Source of the DNA: Imbroritus primus
Lineage (GTDB): Bacteria > Pseudomonadota > Gammaproteobacteria > Burkholderiales > Burkholderiaceae
Direction of reading: 5' to 3'
Assembly (NCBI GenBank): GCA_000272025.2
Contig: AKCV02000015.1
Location: forward strand, 248,001 to 312,000
DNA: 64,000 nt
Shown: piece after piece, positions 27,408 to 37,245 of the stretch
Position numbering within the stretch: position 1 is the first letter of the stretch
How the letters are laid out: each line of letters begins with the position of its first letter
Program-made: the position numbers and the translations under genes
Notes under the pieces: model-generated
Databases searched by the model: none
What the model was told of the DNA's origin: nothing
The model's input: only the letters and a program-made list of their open reading frames with translations

Positions 27408-27445
27408 GTTTGGTACCGTCGCGAGCCGGCGGGCTCCGCCGGGGA

Positions 27446-28534
27446 TCAGTCGAAGACGGGGCTGTCGACGCCGAGGATCTTGTGCAGTTTCGGCGAGGTC
27501 GTCGTGTACTGCATGTGGATCTTCTTCTCCGGGAAGATGTAGGGCGCGGCGCCGAAGGCGGCCAGCGCGGCTTCGTGGAAGCCCGACAGGATCAGCTTCT
27601 TCTTGCCCGGATAGGTGTTGATGTCGCCCACAGCAAAGATGCCGGGGATGTTGGTCTCGAACTTTTCGGTATCGACCTTGATCTGCTTGCGCTCCAGGTC
27701 GAGGCCCCATTCGGCAATCGGACCGAGTTTTGGCGACAGGCCGAAGAACACCAGCAGGTCATCCAGCGGCAGGCGGCGCGTGACGCCGTCGGCGCCTGTG
27801 ACCTTGACTTCGGTCAGCGTGCCGTCCTTTTCTTCATAGGCGGTGATCTGACCGACCAGGAACTGCATTTCCAGGTTCTCGCACAGCTCGTTCATCTTGG
27901 CGACCGAGGCCGGTGCGGCGCGGAAGCCGTCGCGGCGGTGGATCAGCACGACCGATTCGGCCTTGCCGACCAGATCGAGCGCCCAGTCCAGCGCCGAGTC
28001 GCCGCCGCCGACGATCACCAGGTTGCGGCCGTGGAAGCGGCTCGGATCCTTGACGCGGTAGAACAGCTGCTGGCCATCGAACTTGTCGATGCCTTCCACT
28101 TTCAACGTGCGCGGCTGGAACGAACCCACGCCGGCGGCGATGAAAATGGTCTTGGTGATAAAGCGTGTGCCAGTCGAGGTTTCGACAAAGAAACGGCCGT
28201 CTTCGCGGCGCTCGACTACGGTGACTTCCTGGCCAAGGTGGAAGGTCGGCTCGAACGGCTCGATCTGCTTGAGCAGGTTGTCCGTGAGCTCCTGTCCGGT
28301 GCAGATGGGTACGGCGGGAATATCGTAGATGGGCTTGTCCGGGTACAACTCCACGCATTGACCGCCCACGCTCTTGAGCGAGTCGATGATGTGCGCCTTG
28401 ATTTCCAGCAGACCGAGTTCGAAGACCTGGAACAGGCCAACGGGGCCGGCGCCGACAATCAGCGCGTCGATTTCCAGCGGCTGGCCGCTGGCAGCGGTTT
28501 CCGCGACGGAGTTAGGGATGCTCATATCCATCAT
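27446..28534 (-). CDS. Ferredoxin--NADP+ reductase, thioredoxin reductase-like type
   Basis: A 362-residue flavoprotein; GGAAGG lies just upstream of two adjacent ATG codons (28534 or 28531). An N-terminal FAD-binding motif (VGAGPVGL) at about 26-33, an NADPH motif [11 protein letters not shown] near 170, RRDGFRA, and a C-terminal FAD motif [18 protein letters not shown] are all present. The CxxC disulfide of thioredoxin reductases is absent. This matches the YumC/TrxR-like ferredoxin-NADP reductase family, which transfers electrons between NADPH and ferredoxin. The next gene upstream on the same strand is a 7Fe ferredoxin, its likely partner. Confidence 0.88.
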   Translation of the reverse strand: MMDMSIPNSVAETAASGQPLEIDALIVGAGPVGLFQVFELGLLEIKAHIIDSLKSVGGQCVELYPDKPIYDIPAVPICTGQELTDNLLKQIEPFEPTFHLGQEVTVVERREDGRFFVETSTGTRFITKTIFIAAGVGSFQPRTLKVEGIDKFDGQQLFYRVKDPSRFHGRNLVIVGGGDSALDWALDLVGKAESVVLIHRRDGFRAAPASVAKMNELCENLEMQFLVGQITAYEEKDGTLTEVKVTGADGVTRRLPLDDLLVFFGLSPKLGPIAEWGLDLERKQIKVDTEKFETNIPGIFAVGDINTYPGKKKLILSGFHEAALAAFGAAPYIFPEKKIHMQYTTTSPKLHKILGVDSPVFD

Positions 28535-28575
28535 ATTCCTTCCGAAGCCGCCGGCCGAGCCGCGCGGCGGATCAA

Positions 28576-28899
28576 TTATTGGACCAGTTGGTCCCGTTTG
28601 GCGGTGACGTCTTTCCAGTCGTCCGCATCCGGCAGAGGGGACTTGGTTTTTGTAATGGAGGGCCAACTGCTTGCCAGCTTGGCATTGAGGTCGAGGAAAT
28701 CCTGCTGATCGCCAGGGACGTCTTCCTCGGCATAGATCGCATTGACCGGGCACTCGGCCACGCATACCGCACAGTCGATGCACTCGTCCGGATCGATGAC
28801 CAGGAAATTCGGGCCTTCCCGGAAGCAGTCGACGGGGCAAACATCGACGCAGTCGGTGTATTTGCAGCGAATGCAGGCTTCTGTGACGACGTGGGTCAT
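28576..28899 (-). CDS. fdxA: 7Fe ferredoxin (3Fe-4S/4Fe-4S)
   Basis: A 107-residue protein. Cys 9, 17, 21 and 25 together with Cys 40, 43, 46 and 50 reproduce the pattern of Azotobacter-type 7Fe ferredoxins, which carry one 3Fe-4S and one 4Fe-4S cluster. The C-terminal extension (about residues 55-107) with [12 protein letters not shown] is also typical. It is a soluble electron carrier. It lies 41 bases upstream of the ferredoxin reductase gene on the same strand, so the two are probably an operon. Confidence 0.93.
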   Translation of the reverse strand: MTHVVTEACIRCKYTDCVDVCPVDCFREGPNFLVIDPDECIDCAVCVAECPVNAIYAEEDVPGDQQDFLDLNAKLASSWPSITKTKSPLPDADDWKDVTAKRDQLVQ

Positions 28900-29146
28900 T
28901 ACTTTTCCAAAAACTGATCAGGTGAAATTGGGATTGCGAACCGTGCAAATGCACGCTCTGCCGCGCAGCCCGTATTGTATCGCAGCCACTTGCCAAGAAT
29001 AGCGCGACTATATGCCTCGATAAGACAGTTTTTTTATTTCTTTATGCGATTTTCAATGGGTAGGTCGGCTGGTGGCGTGCCGGACCGCGTGGATTGTGCT
29101 GGATGCGCTACCATGGACCCGGACGCGTCGACAGGAGATGGGCGGC

Positions 29147-30331
29147 ATGATGATTCAATCCCTGCTGGATACCGATCTCTATAAATTTACGATGATGCAG
29201 GTCGTTCTGCATCATTTCCCTGGCGCCGATGTGGAATACCGCTTCCGTTGCCGCCGGACGGGCGTGGACCTGGCTGCGTGCGCCGACGAGATCCGGGAGG
29301 AGGTTGCGGCGCTGTGCACCTTGCGCTTCACCGAGGATGAGCTGGACTATCTGCGGGGCCTGCGCTTCCTCAAGTCAGATTTCGTCGATTTTCTCCGCCT
29401 GTTCCAGCTCGATACCCGCTACATCGACATCGCGCCCGCGCCGGAAGGGGGCGGGGCCCTCGACATCCGGATTCGCGGGCCGTGGCTGCACACCATCCTC
29501 TTCGAGGTGCCGGTGCTGGCGATCGTCAATGAGGTGTACTTTCGCCGCACCCAGCCCCAGCCTGACTATGCCGAAGGCCGCGCCCGGCTTGCGGCCAAGC
29601 TGGCGCTGCTGGGGCAGCCCGGTCAGGAGGCCTGCAAGATCGCCGACTATGGCACGCGCCGGCGATTTTCGCGTGACTGGCAGGAAGAGGTAGTGCTGGC
29701 AACCCGCGCCCGGCTGGGCACGCAATACGCTGGCACGAGCAATGTCTGGCTTGCGGCCCGGTATGGCATGACCCCGCTGGGGACGATGGCCCACGAGTAC
29801 GTACAGGCCTGCCAGGCGTTGGGGCCGCGCCTGCGCGATTCACAGGTCTTTGCGCTGGACACCTGGGCGCATGAGTATCGTGGCGACCTCGGCATCGCGC
29901 TGTCGGACACCGTGGGCTTCGACGCCTTTCTGCGCGATTTCGACCTGTATTTCTGCAAGCTCTTCGATGGCGTGCGCCATGATTCCGGCGATCCGGAGCA
30001 ATGGGGCGAACGTATGCTCGCGCACTATGCGGCGCACCGCATCGATGCGCGCAGCAAGCTGCTGGTGTTCAGCGATGGCTTGACCGCGCCGCGCATCGTC
30101 GCGCTGTACGAACGGTTTCGCGAGCGCTGCCAGCTGGCCTTCGGCATCGGTACCGACCTGACCAACGATCTGGGGTACGAAGCCCTGCCGATCGTCATCA
30201 AGATGACACGCTGCAACGGCCAGCCGGTCGCCAAGCTCTCGGACGCGCCGGGCAAGACCATGAGCGACGATCCGGGCTATCTCGCCTACCTGCGGCAGGT
30301 CTTCGGGGGCGCCGCCGAACCGGCGCCGTAA
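29147..30331 (+). CDS. pncB: Nicotinate phosphoribosyltransferase
   Basis: I place the start at ATG 29147, 10 bases after AGGAG (394 residues, family-typical). It converts nicotinate and PRPP to nicotinate mononucleotide in NAD salvage. Family signatures are the N-terminal [13 protein letters not shown], the [14 protein letters not shown] strand, [17 protein letters not shown]...GTMAHE, and near the end DLTNDLG and [18 protein letters not shown]. It stands alone, followed after 129 bases by lutC, which seems to have its own promoter. Confidence 0.93.
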   Translation: MMIQSLLDTDLYKFTMMQVVLHHFPGADVEYRFRCRRTGVDLAACADEIREEVAALCTLRFTEDELDYLRGLRFLKSDFVDFLRLFQLDTRYIDIAPAPEGGGALDIRIRGPWLHTILFEVPVLAIVNEVYFRRTQPQPDYAEGRARLAAKLALLGQPGQEACKIADYGTRRRFSRDWQEEVVLATRARLGTQYAGTSNVWLAARYGMTPLGTMAHEYVQACQALGPRLRDSQVFALDTWAHEYRGDLGIALSDTVGFDAFLRDFDLYFCKLFDGVRHDSGDPEQWGERMLAHYAAHRIDARSKLLVFSDGLTAPRIVALYERFRERCQLAFGIGTDLTNDLGYEALPIVIKMTRCNGQPVAKLSDAPGKTMSDDPGYLAYLRQVFGGAAEPAP

Positions 30332-30342
30332 GCGCACGGCGC

Positions 30343-30370
30343 TGGAAATTGGGGATTGCGCTCGTATAAT
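30343..30370 (+). promoter_or_regulatory. Candidate promoter before lutC
   Basis: TATAAT at 30365-30370, preceded at 16 bases by TGGAAA, a poor -35 match. The consensus -10 and its position 91 bases before lutC support it; the -35 is uncertain. Confidence 0.45.
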
Positions 30371-30460
30371 CGCAAGGCTGCCTGCCGGACCCGCGAGCGT
30401 TGTGCGGGATGCGGCGGCGGCTTGGCAGTGAGTCAGCAGTAAGTCGATAAGGGGGGCGAG

Positions 30461-31159
30461 ATGGATACCAGTACTGCCAGGCGCAACATCCTTGCCCGCA
30501 TCCGTGCCGCCCAGCGCCGGCCCGAGGCAGTGATGGAGCACGAGCGCGCGTCGGTGGCCGATTATCTGGCACGTCATCCTGCCGGACCGCGTCCGCTCGA
30601 AACACGCCCGCACCAGGATGATCTGCTCCCGGAATTCTCCGAACAGGCACTGCGCATGGCCTCGACGCTCGAGACCATCCCGACGCTTGCTGATGCACCG
30701 CAGGCCGTGGCGCGCTACCTGGGCAGCCTGGGGCTGCCGCTGCGTTGCGTGGTCTGGGATGCAGTCGCTGCGCTGGACTGGCAGGCCGCCGGTATCGAGG
30801 CCGCCAACCGGCCGCCGGCCCGCGATGTGGAGCTCGACCGCACGGCCCGCGACCTCGTGGGTGTGACCGGATGCTTCTGTGCGATTGCCGAGACCGGTTC
30901 GCTGATGTTACTGTCGGGGCCCGAGACGCCGGCCTCCACTGCGCTCCTGCCGGAGACGCATATCGCCATCGTGCCGGTGGCGCGCATCGTGCAGGATCTC
31001 GAGGCGGCCTTTGCCCTGATGCGTAGCGAACGGGGACAACTGCCGCGTGCCACGAATATCATCAGCGGGCCGTCGCGCACGGCCGATATCGAGCAGAATC
31101 TCGTGCTCGGTGCGCATGGGCCATATCGCGTGCATGTGATTCTCGTGCAGGCTGCATGA
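30461..31159 (+). CDS. lutC: LUD-domain protein, LutC/YkgG type
   Basis: A 232-residue protein with the LUD (DUF162) domain. VTGCFCAIAETGSLMLLSGPE and the C-terminal GPSRTADIEQNLVLGAHGP are signatures of LutC, a subunit of the three-part L-lactate oxidation complex LutABC. AAGGGGGGCG precedes the ATG. No lutA or lutB lies in this window, so it is an orphan here; the partners may be elsewhere or immediately lost. Downstream genes are an antiporter and a hydroxyacid dehydrogenase. The family call is firm, the physiological role less so. Confidence 0.85.
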   Translation: MDTSTARRNILARIRAAQRRPEAVMEHERASVADYLARHPAGPRPLETRPHQDDLLPEFSEQALRMASTLETIPTLADAPQAVARYLGSLGLPLRCVVWDAVAALDWQAAGIEAANRPPARDVELDRTARDLVGVTGCFCAIAETGSLMLLSGPETPASTALLPETHIAIVPVARIVQDLEAAFALMRSERGQLPRATNIISGPSRTADIEQNLVLGAHGPYRVHVILVQAA

Positions 31160-31250
31160 CGAGACATCGCGCGCTGCACCGTTCGCGCGATTCGCCGGAA
31201 TTCAATCAACCAGAATGACGCACCGCCAGGTGCAGGAGAGACTATTGCCA

Positions 31251-32702
31251 ATGCAAGCGCCGCAGCATGCCGTTCGCCGGGTTCATCGTCTTCAATCATG
31301 TGCCGTGGCCGCGTGCACCCTGGCGCCAGGGCTAGCTGGCGCTGCCGACCTCGATGGCGCTGCACTGTCGCTGGCCTGGGCCATCCCCTTCGCCGGGATC
31401 CTGCTGTCCATCGCCCTGTGGCCGCTCGTGGCCCCCATTTTCTGGCACCGCCACTTCGGCAAGATTGCCGCCGCGTGGGGACTGGCCTTCTTCATCCCGT
31501 TTGCCGTGCAGTTCGGTGCGCATGCTGCCGTGGTCAACGGGGTTCATGCGCTGCTGGCCGAGTACGTGCCGTTCATCATCCTGCTGGGCGCGTTGTACGT
31601 CGTGGCCGGCGGCATCTGCGTCCGCGGCAACCTGCACGGTTCGCCGGGGCTCAACACCGGCATCCTGACGCTCGGTACCGTGTTGGCCAGCATCATGGGT
31701 ACCACGGGGGCGGCGATGCTGCTGATCCGCCCCTTGCTGCGTGCCAATGACAACCGCAAGCATGTCACGCATGTGGTGGTGTTCTTCATCTTCCTCGTGG
31801 CCAATGCCGGTGGCTCGCTGACGCCGCTGGGCGATCCGCCGCTGTTTCTCGGCTTCCTGAAAGGCGTGAGCTTTTTCTGGACCATGGAGCATCTCTACCG
31901 GCCGATGCTGTTCCTGTGCGTGATCCTGCTGGTGCTGTTCTTCATCATCGACACGGTGCTGTACCGCGTGGCAGGCGAGGAGCGCGATGCCCGGCTGGAT
32001 CCGACACCCGACACTCCGGGCTTTTCGATCGAGGGCAAGCGCAATTTCTTGCTGCTGGCGGCTATCGTCGGACTGGTGCTGATGAGTGGTTTGTGGAAAC
32101 CAGGGGTGTCCTTCGACATACTCGGCACGCCGGTCGAGCTGCAGAACCTGGTGCGCGATGGCGCACTGGTCGCGATCGCGCTGCTCTCGCTTGCCATTAC
32201 GCCGGCCACGGCGCGCGCGGGCAACGAATATAACTGGGCGCCGATCGCGGAAGTGGCCAAGCTGTTTGCCGGTATCTTCCTGACCATCATTCCGGTCATC
32301 GCCATGCTCAAGGCCGGCACGTCCGGGGCGTTCGCCAGTGTGATCCGCGTGGTCAGCGACAGCAACGGCCAGCCGATCGACGGCATGTACTTCTGGGCGA
32401 CCGGCATCCTGTCGTCCTTCCTCGACAACGCGCCGACCTACCTGGTGTTTTTCAATACCGCCGGCGGTGATGCGGCGACGCTGATGACAGCCGGCGCATC
32501 GACGCTCGCGGCCATCTCGGCCGGCGCCGTATTCATGGGCGCCAATACCTATATCGGCAACGCGCCCAACCTCATGGTCAAGGCAATCGCCGAGGACCGA
32601 GGCGTGCGCATGCCGAGCTTCTTCGGCTATATGGCGTGGTCCTGCGGTATTCTTGTTCCGCTCTTCGTGATCATGACCTTCATATTCTTCAGGATTCCAT
32701 GA
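31251..32702 (+). CDS. NhaD-type Na+/H+ antiporter
   Basis: Start at 31251, 10 bases after AGGAGAG (483 residues). A cleavable-looking signal segment (ACTLAPGLAGA) precedes about 11-12 membrane helices of the ion transporter superfamily. Signatures include LGTVLASIMGTTGAAMLLIRPLLRAN, VANAGGSLTPLGDPPLFLGFLKGV and FLDNAPTYLVFFN, matching the NhaD/arsenite-permease-like branch used for sodium extrusion. The conserved GGSLTPLGDPPL loop is characteristic. Its stop overlaps the start of the hydroxyacid dehydrogenase gene (ATGA), so they are cotranscribed. Confidence 0.85.
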   Translation: MQAPQHAVRRVHRLQSCAVAACTLAPGLAGAADLDGAALSLAWAIPFAGILLSIALWPLVAPIFWHRHFGKIAAAWGLAFFIPFAVQFGAHAAVVNGVHALLAEYVPFIILLGALYVVAGGICVRGNLHGSPGLNTGILTLGTVLASIMGTTGAAMLLIRPLLRANDNRKHVTHVVVFFIFLVANAGGSLTPLGDPPLFLGFLKGVSFFWTMEHLYRPMLFLCVILLVLFFIIDTVLYRVAGEERDARLDPTPDTPGFSIEGKRNFLLLAAIVGLVLMSGLWKPGVSFDILGTPVELQNLVRDGALVAIALLSLAITPATARAGNEYNWAPIAEVAKLFAGIFLTIIPVIAMLKAGTSGAFASVIRVVSDSNGQPIDGMYFWATGILSSFLDNAPTYLVFFNTAGGDAATLMTAGASTLAAISAGAVFMGANTYIGNAPNLMVKAIAEDRGVRMPSFFGYMAWSCGILVPLFVIMTFIFFRIP

Positions 32703-33697
32703 TGAAGCCTCGTATCTTCGTGACCCGTGCCATCTTCCCCGACGTGCTCGACCGCCTGCGTACGCATTTCGACGTGCTCGACAATCAGGAGGACACGCCG
32801 CTGGCCTCCGACGAATTCGTGCGCCGCATGGCTGGCCGGCAAGGCGTGCTGTCCAATACCTCGGACCGCATCGATGCGGCCATCATCGCGCAGCTGCCGG
32901 AACTCAAGGCCGTGTGCAACATGGCGGTCGGCTATAACAATCTCGACGTTCCCGCACTCACGGCCGCCGGCATCGTGGCCACCAATACGCCCGATATCCT
33001 GACCGAATCGACGGCGGATTTCGGCTGGGCGCTGCTGATGGCGACGGCGCGGCGCGTCACCGAGTCAGAGCACTGGCTGCGCGCCGGCAAGTGGAGCAAG
33101 TGGTCGTACGACCTGTTCCTCGGCGCGGACGTGCACGGCCGCACGCTCGGCATCCTTGGCATGGGCCGCATCGGCCAGGCGATCGCGCGCCGCGCGGCGG
33201 GCTTCGGCATGACCATCCTGTACCACAACCGCAGCCGGCTCGATGCCGCCATCGAGCAGCAGCTTGGTGCGCGTTATGTCAGCAAGGCCGAACTGCTGCA
33301 GCAGGCCGACCATCTCATGCTGGTGTTGCCATACAGCGCGGAGAGCCATCACGCCATCGGCGCGGCCGAGCTCGCGCAGATGAAGCCCACGGCGACGCTG
33401 GTCAATCTCGCGCGCGGTGGCATTGTCGACGATGCCGCGCTGGCGGCTGCGCTGCGCGAACGGAAGATCTTCGCGGCTGGGCTCGATGTGTTCGAAGGCG
33501 AGCCGCAGGTGCATCCCGATCTGCTGACGGTACCCAATATCGTCCTGACCCCGCACATCGCCAGCGCGACGGAAGCCACGCGACGCGGCATGGCGAACCT
33601 GGCCGCCGACAACCTGATCGCGGCGCTCGGTCTCGGGCCGCATGCCGGCAAGCCGCCGACCCCGCTCAATCCCGAAGTGCTGGAGCGACGCGCGTGA
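32699..33697 (+). CDS. D-isomer 2-hydroxyacid dehydrogenase (glyoxylate/hydroxypyruvate reductase-like)
   Basis: Start at 32699, overlapping the antiporter stop; 332 residues. Rossmann motif LGILGMGRIGQAIARR, catalytic Arg in LARGGIVDD, Glu in GLDVFEGEP and His in LTPHIASAT are all present. The closest functional group by eye is the GhrB/GyaR type that reduces glyoxylate or hydroxypyruvate with NAD(P)H. Substrate cannot be fixed from sequence alone. It overlaps the rmuC start by one base. Confidence 0.88.
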   Translation: MMKPRIFVTRAIFPDVLDRLRTHFDVLDNQEDTPLASDEFVRRMAGRQGVLSNTSDRIDAAIIAQLPELKAVCNMAVGYNNLDVPALTAAGIVATNTPDILTESTADFGWALLMATARRVTESEHWLRAGKWSKWSYDLFLGADVHGRTLGILGMGRIGQAIARRAAGFGMTILYHNRSRLDAAIEQQLGARYVSKAELLQQADHLMLVLPYSAESHHAIGAAELAQMKPTATLVNLARGGIVDDAALAAALRERKIFAAGLDVFEGEPQVHPDLLTVPNIVLTPHIASATEATRRGMANLAADNLIAALGLGPHAGKPPTPLNPEVLERRA

Positions 33698-35184
33698 TGG
33701 AAACCTGGGTGATCCTGGCCACGGTACTGTCGGCCGTGGCAGTGGTGCTGTTGCTGGTCGTGCTGCTGCGCGGCCGTCCAGGCCAGCAGGCCGCCGAACT
33801 GTCGGCCCAGCTTGTGGCCTTGCGCGAGGAGCTCGGGCGCGGCAATGAGCGGCTGGAACGCGAACTGCGCGGCGAAGTCAACGAGACCGCCCGCGCCAAT
33901 CGTGGCGAGCTCGGCCAGCAGCTCGGACAGTTCCAGCAAGGCCTGACGCAGCAGATGACCTCGGTTGCCACGCTGCAGAACAACCAGATCGACGCATTTG
34001 CGCAGCAACTCGCGCGCGTGACCGAAAGCACGCTGCAGCAGCTCGACGGCATGCGCCAGCATCTACAGAAGGAAAGCCTGCAGACGCGTGAGGAACAGGC
34101 AGGCACGCTGCGCCGCTTTGGCGATGGCCTGCAGCAGCAATTGCAGGCGCTGAGCGAAGGCAACGAGCGTCGGCTCAACGAGATCCGGACAACGCTCGAG
34201 CAGAAGCTCAAGGACATCGAGACGCACAACGCCGCCAAGCTCGAGGAGATGCGCAAGACGGTCGATGAAAAGCTGCACGCTACGCTCGAGCAACGGCTCG
34301 GCGAGTCGTTCAAGCTGGTCTCGGACCGTCTCGAGCAGGTGCATCGCGGGCTTGGCGAGATGCAGGTGCTGGCCCAGGGCGTGGGCGATCTCAAGCGCGT
34401 GCTGACCAACGTGAAGTCGCGTGGCACGTGGGGCGAGGTGCAGCTCGAGATGCTGCTCGAGCAGATGCTCACGCCCGACCAGTACGCCAAAAACGTCGAG
34501 ACGGTGGCCAGTTCGGGCGCGCGTGTCGAGTTCGCCATCCGGCTACCCGGGCGCAGTGATGGCAGTGTCCCGGTGTGGCTGCCGATTGACGCCAAATTTC
34601 CCAAGGAGCAGTACGAACGGTTGCTCGATGCGCAGGAGCGCGCCGATGTCGATGGGGTAAGTGCCGCCGGCCGCGAACTCGAACAGGCCATCCGCAAGGA
34701 AGCGCAGACCATCGGCGAGAAGTACCTGTCGCCGCCGGCCACGACCGATTTCGCCATCATGTTCCTGCCGACCGAAGGGCTGTACGCTGAAGCCCTGCGC
34801 CGGCCGGGGCTGGTCGATACCTTGCAGCGCACCTACCGCGTCTCGGTGGCCGGTCCGACCACGCTGACTGCCATTCTCAACAGCTTGCAGATGGGCTTTC
34901 GCACACTGGCGCTGGAGAAGCGCTCCAGCGAAGTCTGGGAAGTGCTCGGCGCGGTCAAGACGGAGTTCGGCAAGTTCGGCGACGTGCTGGCCAAGACGCG
35001 CGACACGCTCGTGCGCGCGGCGCGCAACATCGAGCAGGCGGAGGTCCGCACGCGTCAGATGGACCGCAAGCTGCGGCAGGTGGAAGCGATGCCGGGCGAG
35101 GCGGCACAGGCGATGCTGGGCCTCGATGGGCCAGGTTTTGCGCTGGGTGGGGAGCCGGAAGATGAAACCGATGCGCCGAACTAG
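33697..35184 (+). CDS. rmuC: DNA recombination protein RmuC homologue
   Basis: The ATG at 33697 overlaps the preceding TGA; 495 residues. An N-terminal membrane helix (VILATVLSAVAVVLLLVVLL) is followed by a long coiled coil rich in Gln/Glu (about 30-220). The RmuC domain follows, with RGTWGEVQLEMLLEQMLTPDQY, LPIDAKFPKEQYERLLDA and PTEGLYAEALRRPGL. RmuC limits inversions at short inverted repeats and is thought to be a PD-(D/E)xK nuclease-like protein. Translationally coupled to the hydroxyacid dehydrogenase gene. Confidence 0.92.
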   Translation: METWVILATVLSAVAVVLLLVVLLRGRPGQQAAELSAQLVALREELGRGNERLERELRGEVNETARANRGELGQQLGQFQQGLTQQMTSVATLQNNQIDAFAQQLARVTESTLQQLDGMRQHLQKESLQTREEQAGTLRRFGDGLQQQLQALSEGNERRLNEIRTTLEQKLKDIETHNAAKLEEMRKTVDEKLHATLEQRLGESFKLVSDRLEQVHRGLGEMQVLAQGVGDLKRVLTNVKSRGTWGEVQLEMLLEQMLTPDQYAKNVETVASSGARVEFAIRLPGRSDGSVPVWLPIDAKFPKEQYERLLDAQERADVDGVSAAGRELEQAIRKEAQTIGEKYLSPPATTDFAIMFLPTEGLYAEALRRPGLVDTLQRTYRVSVAGPTTLTAILNSLQMGFRTLALEKRSSEVWEVLGAVKTEFGKFGDVLAKTRDTLVRAARNIEQAEVRTRQMDRKLRQVEAMPGEAAQAMLGLDGPGFALGGEPEDETDAPN

Positions 35185-35282
35185 CGTGGCGTGTGCGGGA
35201 TAGGAACGCGTGCGGGACAGTTCAGCTGTGGGCGATGGTTCTGCGCCATCGTTCTCGCATTGCGCGAGGAAACAGAAGAACC

Positions 35283-35301
35283 GGGCTGGCACCGCCAGCC
35301 C
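35283..35301. terminator. Stem-loop between convergent rmuC and a small membrane protein gene
   Basis: GGGCTGGC-ACC-GCCAGCCC, a perfect 8-base-pair stem. A T-rich stretch follows it only in the minus direction, so it more likely ends the minus-strand gene at 35325-35630. Confidence 0.5.
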
Positions 35302-35324
35302 AAGATGCCGCACTCAGGTGCGCT

Positions 35325-35630
35325 TCAGTTGTCAGTGTGCGGCATATCCCGCAACGTTACTTCGATCCCGCCGAAGCGCCGCGCCACCCAGTTGTAGGCA
35401 TTGCAGGCCAGCCACAGCAGGCCGAAACCAACGATCGTATTGAGGACCAATGCCGTGATCACGGCGATGCCTGGCAGGTCGCCATAGCGCACGAACGCCA
35501 CGATCAGGCCGAGCGTGACGATGGGCACGGAAAAGCACAGGTACACAAGCACCAGCGCCTTGGCGGTACGCACGGGGTCGACGTAGGCGATCTCTTTGTT
35601 GACGGCAGGGAGGAGCGGAGCAGAGGACAT
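35325..35630 (-). CDS. Small membrane protein of unknown function
   Basis: A 101-residue protein with two to three predicted membrane helices: residues 24-47 (a long aliphatic run with a central Pro) and 53-78 (LPGIAVITALVLNTIVGFGLLWLACNAY). An amphipathic, charged end follows. It has no signal peptide and no recognised motif. A stem-loop lies just past its stop. Convergent with rmuC. Similar small proteins are annotated hypothetical in Burkholderiales; I do not know a function. Confidence 0.65.
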   Translation of the reverse strand: MSSAPLLPAVNKEIAYVDPVRTAKALVLVYLCFSVPIVTLGLIVAFVRYGDLPGIAVITALVLNTIVGFGLLWLACNAYNWVARRFGGIEVTLRDMPHTDN

Positions 35631-35970
35631 GTACGGCTCGGGTGGGGAAGAAATGGTTGCACGCAGTGTAGCGAAACCTGTTCCCGAACGGTAGTTTCAG
35701 GCTCCCGCCGGGCCGGCCGGCCGGGGGAAGTGCAGCGGAAAAACGACAATACCCATCCACCCGGCGAGCGGACGCCGCAGAGACGGTCGCTCAGGTACCG
35801 GATTGCTGGCTTTCGAGACCGCGCACACGTGCCGAAACAGGTTTGGCCGAGACCGAGTAATGAATCAGAAACGTTTTCCGCGTGGCTCTCACGTGGTTCG
35901 AGCGAGCGGCTCCGGGCATCCGTTCGCTCTTGCCAGGCCCCTCAGGGGGGATGGCTTACGGACGTGCCCT
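35631..35970. other. Intergenic stretch without a recognisable gene
   Basis: 340 bases between a small membrane protein gene and the end of moeA. GC-rich dyads such as GCCGGGCCGGCCGGCCGGG near 35708 are present, but there is no T-run and no coding frame that I trust. Confidence 0.4.
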
Positions 35971-37245
35971 TCAGACCAGCCCGTCGAACAGCATGACCTG
36001 CACCGCATCGCCCACGTCGACCTTGCCGCGCTCGTGCTCGAGCACGATAAAGCAGTTGGCTTCGCTCATCGAGCGCAGGACACCGGAGCCCTGCTGGCCG
36101 GTGGTGCGGACCTCGGGAGTGCCATCTGCGCTGAGGGCGAGGATGCCGCGCTGATATTCCGTGCGGCCCGGCCGTTTGCGGATCGCTTCGGCGCTGCGGG
36201 CCCGCAGCAGCGGCAGGGGGTTGGCATCCGCCCCCATCATGTGCAGCAGTGCGCCACGCACGAAGTGGTAGAACGTCACCATGACGGCCACCGGATTGCC
36301 GGGCAGGCCAAACAGGAAGGCGCTGTGCCCGTTGGATTCGATCCGGCCAAAGGCCATTGGCCGGCCCGGACGCATGGCGATGGTCCAGAACGTGACATCG
36401 CCGAGCTTGGCCATCATCTGCTTGGTGTAGTCTGCCTCGCCGACCGAGACGCCGCCGGAGGTGATGATCGCATCGGCGTTCTCGCAGGCCATGCGGAATG
36501 CCCGTTCGAGTCCTTCGGGGCTGTCCGGTACCACACCCATGTCGACGATCTCCACGTTCAGGCGCCGCAGCATGCCGTACAGCGTATAGCGGTTGGAGTC
36601 ATAGACGCAGCCTTCGTCGAGCGGCTGGCCGATCGAGCGCAGTTCATCGCCGGTGGAGAAAAACGCCACGCGCAGGCGGCGGCGCACGGGGACCTCGGCC
36701 ACGCCAAGCGAGGCCAGCATGCCGATATCGGCAGGGCGCAGCACGCGGCCAGCTGTTAGCGCGGCTTGCCCCATGGCTAGATCCTCACCTGCCAGGCGGC
36801 GGTTGTCACCCGGTTTGACGGCATCGCCGGCAAACCGCACGGTGTCGCCCTCGGTCTGCGTGAATTCCTGGGGAATGACGGTATCGCAGCCGGCCGGCAT
36901 GACTGCGCCGGTCATGATGCGCACGGCTTCGCCGGCAGAGGGTGCGCCGCTGAAGGCCGTGCCCGCATAGGCGGTGCCGATCACACGCAGCGCGACGTCG
37001 CCCGCGCCGAGCACCTTGCTCGAGAACGCGTAGCCGTCCATCGCGGAATTGTCATGTGCCGGGACGTTGATCGGCGAGATGATGTCTTCGGCCAGTACGC
37101 GGTCGAGCGCGCTGCGGATGGCAACGCGTTCGATGGCGCTGACCGGGGTGATGAAATCGCGGATGATGCCCTGGGCCTGGGCAACGGGCAGGGCGTTGGG
37201 ATCGTAGTCGGACAGGCAGGAGACAACGGAGGCAAGCGTGATCAT
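35971..37245 (-). CDS. moeA: Molybdopterin molybdenumtransferase MoeA
   Basis: A 424-residue protein of normal length. It inserts molybdate into adenylylated molybdopterin in the last step of Mo-cofactor synthesis. MoeA signatures are AEDIISPINVPAHDNSAMDGYAF, AVRIMTGAVMPAGCDTVIPQE, the FFSTGDEL and SGGVSVGEADYTK motifs of the central MoCF domain, and GLPGNPVAVMVTF. Its start overlaps the mobA stop by 4 bases (ATGA), so the two are translationally coupled in a moaA-mobA-moeA operon. Confidence 0.95.
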   Translation of the reverse strand: MITLASVVSCLSDYDPNALPVAQAQGIIRDFITPVSAIERVAIRSALDRVLAEDIISPINVPAHDNSAMDGYAFSSKVLGAGDVALRVIGTAYAGTAFSGAPSAGEAVRIMTGAVMPAGCDTVIPQEFTQTEGDTVRFAGDAVKPGDNRRLAGEDLAMGQAALTAGRVLRPADIGMLASLGVAEVPVRRRLRVAFFSTGDELRSIGQPLDEGCVYDSNRYTLYGMLRRLNVEIVDMGVVPDSPEGLERAFRMACENADAIITSGGVSVGEADYTKQMMAKLGDVTFWTIAMRPGRPMAFGRIESNGHSAFLFGLPGNPVAVMVTFYHFVRGALLHMMGADANPLPLLRARSAEAIRKRPGRTEYQRGILALSADGTPEVRTTGQQGSGVLRSMSEANCFIVLEHERGKVDVGDAVQVMLFDGLV

